NCBI GenBank assembly: GCA_934402375.1
Contig: CAKRUB010000018.1
Coordinates: 1-56,495 of the forward strand
From: an uncultured Acetatifactor sp.
Lineage (GTDB): Bacteria > Bacillota > Clostridia > Lachnospirales > Lachnospiraceae
Direction of reading: 5' to 3'
DNA: 56,495 nucleotides
Positions 24,945-31,861 of this stretch are shown here, piece after piece (the stretch's first letter is position 1; the number at the start of each line of letters is the position of its first letter). The notes under the pieces are model-generated. The model was given only the letters and a program-made list of their open reading frames with translations, ran no database searches and had not been told where the DNA came from. The translations under genes and the position numbers were made by a program.

Positions 24945-26078
24945 ATGAGCGAAGAAAAGCGGAATGCTTTGTTCACTGTCATATTGCTTGCGGCGGTAAT
25001 CCTGATCTTTGCGGTGGCGGATCTGGCGACTGCTGACCGGCTGTATTCACCGACCGAGAACAGACTGCTGACCGAACGACCGGAGTTTAGCACGGAAGCG
25101 CTGTTCAGCGGCAACTATACAAAAACCTATGAGGATTATGTGACGGATCAGTTTGTCAGCCGCGATAAGTGGATTGCGATCAAGACCTATCTGGATATTG
25201 CTTCCGGTAAGCAGGAGATCGGCGGCGTGTACCTCGCAAAGGACGACTATCTGATCGAGCAGCATCTTCCCGAGGCTTACCCGCAGGAGACGGTGCAGAA
25301 AAAGCTTTCCATGCTGGCGGCGCTCGTGCAGGATTGGAACGCGAAGGTTATGCTGGTGCCGACGGCGGACAATATTCTGGCGGAGAAGCTCCCCGCCAAT
25401 GCGCCGGTCTGGGATCAGACGGCTTTTCTTGAGTATGCAAGAGCGCAGCTCGGGGACGGCGCATTCATCGATGCTGCATCGATCTTGCAAAAACATGCCA
25501 CGGAGGACATCTATTACCGCACGGATCACCACTGGACCTCGCTGGGCGCATATTACGGGTATCAGGCATGGGTGGAGGCAATGGGGAAGGTTGCCTACCC
25601 TTATGATGTGGCATCCATGGTTCAGGTTTCCGATGATTTTCTCGGAACCCTGCACTCTAAGATCAATATCAGCTGGCGGACAGACTCGATTTATTATTTC
25701 GGACAGACTGCGCGGCAGCCGGTCAGTGTCACCTATGATTTCCAGACGGTGAAGAGCTCCATCTATGAGGAGTCTTATCTGGACACGAAGAACCAGTACG
25801 GCTTTTTCCTTGACGACAACCATGCCTTTGTGGAAATTGACACGGGCTATGAGACGGGAAAGACGCTTCTTGTCATTAAGGATTCCTACGCAAACTGCTT
25901 TATCCCGCTTTTGCTGCCGCATTACGACACAATTTATGTGCTTGATCCCAGATATTACAACGCAAGGTTGTCTGACCTGATTGGGCAGTACGCCTCGGGA
26001 GACGTCCTTGTTTTGTATAATTGTGTTCACTTTTTGGATGATTTCGTGTATGATAGACAGGCAGGAAACATTGAGTGA
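24945..26078 (+). CDS. DHHW family protein, AlgX/AlgJ-like acetylation partner
   Basis: This 377-residue protein has one N-terminal membrane anchor (about residues 8-28) and an extracellular SGNH-like domain. It has the family motif YRTDHHWTSLGAYYGY (about residues 192-207) and a later IKDSYANCF segment expected to carry the catalytic Ser. DHHW proteins partner MBOAT acyltransferases as the enzyme that places the acyl group on the polymer outside the cell. GGGGAGG lies 8 nt before the ATG at 24945. The operon lacks polymer synthesis genes, so the acceptor is unknown. Confidence 0.88.
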   Translation: MSEEKRNALFTVILLAAVILIFAVADLATADRLYSPTENRLLTERPEFSTEALFSGNYTKTYEDYVTDQFVSRDKWIAIKTYLDIASGKQEIGGVYLAKDDYLIEQHLPEAYPQETVQKKLSMLAALVQDWNAKVMLVPTADNILAEKLPANAPVWDQTAFLEYARAQLGDGAFIDAASILQKHATEDIYYRTDHHWTSLGAYYGYQAWVEAMGKVAYPYDVASMVQVSDDFLGTLHSKINISWRTDSIYYFGQTARQPVSVTYDFQTVKSSIYEESYLDTKNQYGFFLDDNHAFVEIDTGYETGKTLLVIKDSYANCFIPLLLPHYDTIYVLDPRYYNARLSDLIGQYASGDVLVLYNCVHFLDDFVYDRQAGNIE

Positions 26079-26092
26079 GGAATGGGGAAATT

Positions 26093-26743
26093 ATGAAAAA
26101 TACGGTCGTTTTTGATATGGACGGAATCCTTTTTGATACGGAGCGGCTTTGTCAGGACAGCTGGCTTGCGGTCGCGGAGGAAAAGGGATTGCCGGGCATG
26201 GCGGAAATTTTTCCGCAGTGCATCGGGTTGAATGCGAATGACAGCAGACGGATTGTGATGAATGCCTACGGAGAGGACTTTGACTATGAGGGCTTCCGCG
26301 GACAGGCATCCGTCTGGTTCTGGGATTATATTGAAAAGAATGGGCTTCCGATGAAGCCGGGCGTGAGGGAGCTTCTGGACTGGCTGAAGGAAAACGGCTG
26401 GACGGTCGGTCTTGCTTCTTCGACAAGGCGTTCTTCCGTGCTGAACCATCTGGAACAGGCGGGAATACGCGACTATTTTTCCACAGTCATCACCGGAGAT
26501 ATGGTGGAGCATTCCAAACCGCAGCCGGATATTTATCTGATGGCGTGCAGGGAGCTCGGCGCAGACCCGGAGGAAACGTACGCGATAGAGGATTCGCCGA
26601 ACGGCATCCGCTCTGCACATGCAGCCGGAATGATCCCGCTGATGGTGCCCGACATGATTGCACCGGATGAGGAGATGAGGCGCCTGAGCAGCTGCATTTT
26701 TAAGGATTTGTTTGAGGTGCTGGAGTACTTTAATAATAAGTGA
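26093..26743 (+). CDS. HAD family phosphatase (beta-phosphoglucomutase-like)
   Basis: This 216-residue cytosolic HAD hydrolase has motif I DMDGILFDTE (residues 7-16, nucleophile Asp), motif II in LASSTRR, motif III Lys in SKPQPDIYL, and motif IV EDSPNGIRSAHAAGM. A four-helix cap lies between motifs I and II, as in subfamily I beta-phosphoglucomutase or sugar-phosphate phosphatases. The substrate is not defined by motifs. The chosen ATG at 26093 follows GGGGAAATT. It starts 14 nt after the DHHW gene and may be read as part of that operon. Confidence 0.88.
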   Translation: MKNTVVFDMDGILFDTERLCQDSWLAVAEEKGLPGMAEIFPQCIGLNANDSRRIVMNAYGEDFDYEGFRGQASVWFWDYIEKNGLPMKPGVRELLDWLKENGWTVGLASSTRRSSVLNHLEQAGIRDYFSTVITGDMVEHSKPQPDIYLMACRELGADPEETYAIEDSPNGIRSAHAAGMIPLMVPDMIAPDEEMRRLSSCIFKDLFEVLEYFNNK

Positions 26744-26756
26744 TGTAATAAGTGAC

Positions 26757-26918
26757 GTTGCACAAAATGCACAGACCACCGCAGGCACGCTCTCGCTACC
26801 TTCCGCACGCAACGGTGCATAAAAAGGCACCGAAGTACATGGTGCCTGCCAAAGTACGCCATCTAAGCACCGGCGGCTCCAGAGTGCGCTGCTTGTGACC
26901 ATGTGCATTCTGCACAAC
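26757..26918. repeat. 162-bp element with imperfect terminal inverted repeats
   Basis: The gap between the HAD gene and rsmA is flanked by GTTGCACAAAATGCACA (26757-26773) and, inverted, TGTGCATTCTGCACAAC (26902-26918). These match at 14 of 17 positions. Inside is a smaller hairpin, GGCACC (26826-26831) with GGTGCC (26841-26846). No gene is visible and no target duplication is clear. It may be a small non-coding repeat element or a structured RNA before rsmA. Confidence 0.4.
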
Positions 26919-26996
26919 TGTTATTTGCAATATGAGAGTTTTAAGCATGCCTAGTGATTACAAGATAGATTATAGGATAGAGAGGAGAGGCGGAAG

Positions 26997-27851
26997 ATGG
27001 CATCCTTGGGCATCCCCCGCAATACCATAGAGGTACTGCAAAAATACAATTTTAATTTCCAGAAGAAGTTTGGGCAGAACTTTCTCATCGACACCTCTGT
27101 GCTGGACAGGATTATTGCGGCGGCAGGAATCACGGAGGAGGACTGCGTCCTTGAGGTGGGGCCGGGAATCGGCACGATGACACAATATCTGGCGGAGAAC
27201 GCCCGCGAGGTGGTCGCGGTAGAGATTGATAAAAACCTGATTCCGATTCTTGAGGACACGCTCTCGGAATATGACAACGTTACGGTTATCAATGACGACA
27301 TCCTCAAGGTTGATGTGAATCGGATTGTTCAGGAGAAGAACGGCGGCAGACCGATCAAGGTCGTGGCGAACCTTCCCTATTACATAACGACGCCGATCAT
27401 CATGGGACTCTTTGAGAATCATGTTCCGCTGAAAAGTATCACGATCATGGTGCAGAAGGAGGTTGCCGACCGTATGCAGGTCGGACCCGGAACGAAGGAC
27501 TACGGGGCGCTTTCCCTCGCCGTGCAGTATTATGCGAAGCCGGAGATCGTGGCGAATGTGCCGCCGAACTGCTTCATCCCGAGGCCCGGTGTGGGCAGCG
27601 CCGTTATCCGCCTTACCAGATATGAGCAGCCGCCGGTGCATGTGGAGGACGAGCGGAAGATGTTCGGACTGATCCGGGCGTCGTTCGGACAGCGCCGGAA
27701 AACCTTGGTCAACGGACTCGGCAACGCGCCGGAGCTGGGACTGGCGAAGGAGCGCGTGGCAGCAGTGCTGGAGGAGATGGGACTTTCCCCCACCATCCGT
27801 GGCGAGGCGCTCACCCTCGAGCAGTTCGCGGAACTCAGCAACCGGCTGTAA
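26997..27851 (+). CDS. rsmA: 16S rRNA (adenine1518/1519-N6) dimethyltransferase RsmA/KsgA
   Basis: This 284-residue enzyme dimethylates two adjacent adenines near the 3' end of 16S rRNA, a late step in 30S assembly. Loss gives kasugamycin resistance. Family motifs are KKFGQNFLID (residues 23-32), the SAM-binding EVGPGIGTMTQYL, NDDILKVD and the catalytic NLPYYITTPI. The C-terminal PRPGVGSAVI and SFGQRRKTL segments are also typical. The length is normal. AGGAGAGG lies upstream of the ATG. The usual partner rnmV is absent upstream. Confidence 0.96.
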   Translation: MASLGIPRNTIEVLQKYNFNFQKKFGQNFLIDTSVLDRIIAAAGITEEDCVLEVGPGIGTMTQYLAENAREVVAVEIDKNLIPILEDTLSEYDNVTVINDDILKVDVNRIVQEKNGGRPIKVVANLPYYITTPIIMGLFENHVPLKSITIMVQKEVADRMQVGPGTKDYGALSLAVQYYAKPEIVANVPPNCFIPRPGVGSAVIRLTRYEQPPVHVEDERKMFGLIRASFGQRRKTLVNGLGNAPELGLAKERVAAVLEEMGLSPTIRGEALTLEQFAELSNRL

Positions 27852-27899
27852 GGACGGAGGAAAGACATAGTAAATAAACCAGCGGAAACAATAATTTAA

Positions 27900-27940
27900 T
27901 TTAGTCAAACATGATTTACCAAATTGTGTTTGACTAAATC
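27900..27940 (+). promoter_or_regulatory. 13-bp inverted repeat over a promoter, candidate operator
   Basis: TTTAGTCAAACA (27901-27912) and TGTTTGACTAAA (27928-27939), extended by one A-T pair, are perfectly inverted. The right arm contains the -35 box of the promoter at 27931-27959. This looks like an operator through which the following ATPase family could control itself, since full-length members carry a winged-helix segment. Confidence 0.5.
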
Positions 27941-27959
27941 TTGAATATGCAGTATACTA
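27931..27959 (+). promoter_or_regulatory. Promoter upstream of the ATPase remnant
   Basis: TTGACT (27931-27936), a 17-nt spacer and TATACT (27954-27959). Confidence 0.6.
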
Positions 27960-27977
27960 TAACCATCCTGAAATAGA

Positions 27978-28769
27978 ATTTTCCTTTTCTCCGTTTGGGC
28001 GACACTGGAATATGTATTCAAGCTGGCAGAAACGGAGATGTTGATTCTTCTAAGCTTATGCTCATTCTTTGCAGTTCTTCGATGTTCCTATATGGAAGAT
28101 CACGTCCTTGCATATAAAGCCCCTTTATACGGAAGAAAAACGGCACAAATGAAAGTCCTTCCCTTTGACTTTGAAGAAACCTGCCATTATTTCAAAGGAT
28201 TTTCTGCTGTAGATAAGGCATTGATTTACGGTATTGTAGGCGGAACGCCGCAGTACTTGTTGCAGATGAATGACAATTTAAGCGTTGAAGATAATATGTT
28301 CCGTTTTTGGTACCGCTTTGTGGTGGAGAACAATTCTGCCATTGCCCGTGGCGCAACTGATCTGGTATACAAGCGTATTGAGCCGGAATTGTCCGATTAT
28401 ATGGGAAAGGTTTTCGAGGAGATTTGTAAGCAGTACCTGTGGAGGCAGCTTTTAACAGACAAATGTCCGGTACAGTTCACTTCCCTTGGGCGGTGGTGGG
28501 GGACTGACCCTGCTGAAAAATGTCAGGTAGAGATTGACATTATGGGCGAACAGGACAAAGATACCATCCTTCTTGCCGAGTGCAAATGGACGAATGAAAA
28601 GGTTGATTTGGGTATCCTGGAAACTCTCACAAAGCGCAGCAGATTGTTTTCGTATAAAAATACGCATCTATACCTTTTTTCTAAGTCCGGATTTACCAAA
28701 GGCTGTATAGACGAAGCGAATAGAAGGGGCAATGTAACGCTTGTGAGCTATGCAGACATTGTTGTATAG
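27978..28769 (+). pseudogene. Decayed DUF234-type (archaeal-like) ATPase gene
   Basis: This is a remnant of an AAA ATPase with a C-terminal DUF234/PDDEXK-like domain. The first recognisable piece (FSVWATLEYVFKLAETEMLIL, from 27981) matches the segment before Walker B. The Walker B region is then gone, and a shifted frame carries LILCSSSM (28061-28084). An extra T at about 28085 returns to SYMEDHVLAYKAPLYGR. After LLQMNDNLSVEDN a middle segment of about 70 residues is missing before MFRFWYRFV. The C-terminal part (EIDIMGEQDKDTILLAECKW) is intact. The N-terminal P-loop is absent. The lesions are inferred by comparison with the remembered family layout. A 243-codon frame from 28038 remains open. 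Confidence 0.75.
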
Positions 28770-28819
28770 CGGATTAGAAAGAACACGATATTAATATTCT
28801 ATGAAAAAGTGTAAATACC

Positions 28820-28848
28820 TTGTTTTGAACCGAAAGAGTTATTATAAT
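28820..28848 (+). promoter_or_regulatory. Promoter of the Rpn/PDDEXK gene
   Basis: TTGTTT (28820-28825), a 17-nt spacer and TATAAT (28843-28848), 26 nt before the GTG start. Confidence 0.6.
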
Positions 28849-28873
28849 ATAAATTATAAAGGAAGGACATAAG

Positions 28874-29812
28874 GTGAGAGTGGAGACGACACTTGCAAAA
28901 GCGATTAATGTAGCAGGAACAAACGCAGAGTATGATGCTGCCGTGAAAAATATATTAGCAGAAAAGAAAATTCTTGCATGGATTTTAAAAAGCTGCGTGG
29001 AAGAATTTGCAGATATAGAATTGGACGAAATTGCGGATAAATATATTGAAGGGGAGCCTCAAATTGCAGAAGTTCCAGTTTTGCCGGATGAAACAAATGC
29101 TCCAAAGGTACAGGGAATCGGGGTTGAAGATGTAACCGTCACGGAAGGAACGGTAAAGTATGATATACGCTTTCAGGCAACTTTGCCTAATAGTGATGAA
29201 CTCATCAGTCTGATTATAAATGTGGAAGCTCAAAATGATTATTATCCGGGGTATCCACTCGTGAAGCGTGGCATATTTTATTGTGGAAGAATGATTTCGT
29301 CTCAGTATGGCACTGTTTTTACAAAGTCTCATTATGAGAAGATTAAGAAGGTTTATTCTATATGGATTTGTTCAAATCCACCAGTGAGTCGTGAGAATAC
29401 GATTACAGTATATTCTATGAATGAGAAGAATTACGTTGGGGAAGTTAAGGAAGAGAAAGCGTATTATGATTTGTTGACAACTGTCATGATTTGTTTGGGT
29501 AAACCAGAAGAAAACAGAGATAGTGTCTTAACGCTTTTGGATGTTCTGTTATCATCAGATATTGAACCACAGAAGAAAAAAGATATTTTGGAGCAAGAGT
29601 TTGATATTCCTATGACAGAGGCGCTGGAAAGGAAGGTGGACGATATGTGTAATTTGAGTAAAGGTGTTGAAGAAAAAGGCTTTGAAAAAGCAGAATTACA
29701 GAATATAAAGAGCATTATGCAAAATCTTAAGCTGACAGCAGAACAGGCTATGGAGGCATTGAATATTGCGATGGATAAGAGGGCAAAGTATAACGCAATG
29801 CTCAATAAGTAG
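28874..29812 (+). CDS. Rpn/PDDEXK_2 family nuclease-transposase
   Basis: This 312-residue protein belongs to the PD-(D/E)XK group annotated as Rpn family recombination-promoting nuclease/putative transposase (PF12784). The probable active site is Asp in YDIRFQA and Glu-x-Gln in INVEAQNDYYPGYP, followed by the family segment RGIFYCGRMISSQ. A C-terminal helical tail follows. The GTG start at 28874 is 6 nt after GGAAGGA. It has its own promoter and terminator and is AT-rich compared with the flanking housekeeping genes, which suits an acquired gene. Members are numerous and variable in gut Clostridia. No terminal repeats of a mobile element are visible. Confidence 0.8.
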   Translation: MRVETTLAKAINVAGTNAEYDAAVKNILAEKKILAWILKSCVEEFADIELDEIADKYIEGEPQIAEVPVLPDETNAPKVQGIGVEDVTVTEGTVKYDIRFQATLPNSDELISLIINVEAQNDYYPGYPLVKRGIFYCGRMISSQYGTVFTKSHYEKIKKVYSIWICSNPPVSRENTITVYSMNEKNYVGEVKEEKAYYDLLTTVMICLGKPEENRDSVLTLLDVLLSSDIEPQKKKDILEQEFDIPMTEALERKVDDMCNLSKGVEEKGFEKAELQNIKSIMQNLKLTAEQAMEALNIAMDKRAKYNAMLNK

Positions 29813-29844
29813 AGGTGTTGGTTTAGAAGAATAAGTAAGAACGG

Positions 29845-29890
29845 CAAGAGCTGTAACTACGAGTATATCATGGTTGCAGCTCTTTTTATT
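29845..29890 (+). terminator. Terminator after the Rpn/PDDEXK gene
   Basis: AAGAGCTG (29846-29853, extended by TAAC) pairs with GTTGCAGCTCTT, followed by TTTATTTT. Confidence 0.75.
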
Positions 29891-29892
29891 TT

Positions 29893-30116
29893 GTGCCAAG
29901 CAGAAAATGTATGTATTTTTGTGCCAATTTCGGGGAGTTGAGCTTAAAATGCGGAGTGGGTTCGAGCAAATTACCTATATAATTATCAAATAGAGCTATT
30001 TTCTTTGGAAAAACACACAAAAGCATCGGCGGGACGGACAACGCGAAAAAAACTTGCACAAAAAAATTCCCATTGTGAAAGAAAATTGGTTATTTTGTCC
30101 GTGGAAAGAGGGATTT
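29893..30116 (+). other. Intergenic region before the xylanase remnant
   Basis: The 304 nt between the nuclease gene and the xylanase remnant hold the terminator above, two copies of TTTTGTGCCAA (29889-29899 and 29917-29927, 28 nt apart), and a TATAAT near 29977 without a clear -35 partner. I see no gene here. Confidence 0.4.
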
Positions 30117-31714
30117 ATGAAGAAAAAGGTGAGGCAATGGATTACGCTCATTCTGGCGGTGGTCATGATTGTCGGAGCGGTCAACAATGACTATCTGATC
30201 ACGCTGGCAACCAATGCTGACGGAGTGGGCACAGAAGATGTTTCTGGTAATGCCGTTGAAACGCAGGATGTATCTGGCAATGTCGTGGCAGAACAGGGAA
30301 GCGTTTCCGGAGATGCCGCTCAGACACCGGCATTATATGCTGCGGGTGCAAATGAGACACCTACGGGAGACGGAAAGGACGACAAGCGAATCGTGATGTC
30401 TGCGGAGAACATTCAGGGAGTATATAACAACGACGGAGTCGCAGCAACAGCGAAAGAGAACGATATGTATGAGCTGCAGCTGCCTGGCAGTTATGCATCC
30501 TCCGTGTTTACACTGAATGAAGAGATCGACCTTGCGAACTGCACGAGAGTGACATTTGCACTGTCGGAGCAGGCAGGAAACCTGAACTTCGGACTGTATG
30601 ACAAGACATGGTATCAGTCCGAAGGAAGCCATAAGATTCTTGAGGTATATGGAAAGAATGCAGACGCAGCGGAGTACTGCGTGGAGGGATTCGAGGCGAC
30701 CGAGAACGGAACGGTATACTATACCTTTACCCTGACCGACGAGCAGAAGGCGAGAAGCCTGGCAAAGATTACGGTAAGCAGCAGCGAGGCAGCGTCCTGT
30801 GTGCTTCAGGGTGTGCTGTTTGAAATGGCAGATGGAACCCCGATTTCAAGCAACCTGACGAAGGCGGTTGACGAGGGTTACACCGGAATTGTATTGCCTG
30901 CACTGTCTTCCAATATGAATTCCTATTATAAGAGCACCAATGTAACGTATGAGAGCGATACCGTAAACGGAATCCACACAATTACCTATCCTGACGGTTG
31001 GAACCAGATTCAGTTTACACTTAGCAATGCTGTCGATCTGACACAGTATAATAAGATAACCTTCACGGTAGAGAATGCTTCCAAGCCGATGAAGTTTGGT
31101 CTGCACTATTGGAGCGAAGAGACGAATACAATCGATCTCTGGACTGCAACTGCGGAAGCGGATGCCAACGGATATTATACCTTTGATCTGAATTCGGAAA
31201 CGCTGACAAACGGAACGACTGCGACGACGATCAGTGTCTGGTCTAACGGTTCGGCGCAGACGCTCAAGTTCCACGGCGTAACATTTGAAAATGATCCGAA
31301 TAAGAAGTTTGAATTAACCTATGAGGTGACCTATCCAACGTGGGCGGCGGCTCGGACGGATCGCTGACACAGTGCCCTCTGCTGTTTGATTCCGATTACA
31401 AGGTAAAGCCTGCATATTGGGCGTTTGTGGATTACAGCAAGGTTGATCCTGAATGGCAGGAGGAGACAAAGGAGACCGTGACGGAGGAGCCTTCCGAAGA
31501 GAAGCCGGAGGCGACAGCGGAACCGGAGCCGGAGACCTCCGAGGAGGTTCCGGTAGACAATGGCACGGCGGAAATCGTTGAGAAGGGCGGCGTGAATATC
31601 GCGGCTATCATCGGTATCTGTATCGCTGTTGTAGCAGTAGTGGCAGGCGGAGCGGTATTTGCTGTCCACGGCAAAAAGAAGAAAACTCCGACAGGAGATT
31701 CTGAAATAAAGTAA
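30117..31714 (+). pseudogene. Cell-surface GH10 xylanase with deleted catalytic core
   Basis: The first frame (30117-31367, 416 codons) starts with a basic, hydrophobic export signal (MKKKVRQWITLILAVVMIVG). A Val-Ser-Gly-Asn repeat linker follows, then two beta-rich modules of CBM type (about residues 70-200 and 215-395). It then stops. A second frame, shifted near 31320-31345, carries GSLTQCPLLFDSDYKVKPAY, the usual end of a GH10 catalytic domain. After it come a Glu/Pro-rich linker, one membrane helix (IAAIIGICIAVVAVVAGG) and a basic tail. The roughly 300-residue GH10 barrel with its two catalytic Glu is absent. What remains fits a membrane-anchored xylanase destroyed by a deletion plus frameshift. 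The loss is inferred; the two out-of-frame ends are seen. RBS AGAGGG precedes the ATG. Confidence 0.72.
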
Positions 31715-31728
31715 TTCGATATGTTGTT

Positions 31729-31768
31729 AAAAAGCACAGGATATGTCTACCATATCTTGTGCTTTTTT
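31729..31768 (+). terminator. Terminator after the xylanase remnant
   Basis: AAAAAGCACAGGATATG pairs with CATATCTTGTGCTTTTT around a 5-nt loop, followed by Ts. Confidence 0.85.
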
Positions 31769-31779
31769 CTCTTTTCTTT

Positions 31780-31808
31780 TTGACAGATGTTTCACCCTAT
31801 GATAAACT
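31780..31808 (+). promoter_or_regulatory. Promoter of the TPR protein/glgB operon
   Basis: TTGACA (31780-31785), a 17-nt spacer and TAAACT (31803-31808). It rules out the in-frame ATG at 31787 as a start because that codon lies inside the promoter. Confidence 0.7.
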
Positions 31809-31861
31809 TAACAATAATAGTGGGTAACTATACTTACGCATCGGATAGGGAGCGAAATACC

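Noticed and set aside
31787..31861. ATG start for the TPR protein at 31787
   Set aside because: This codon lies between the -35 and -10 boxes of the promoter at 31780-31808. The TTG at 31862 has a ribosome site.
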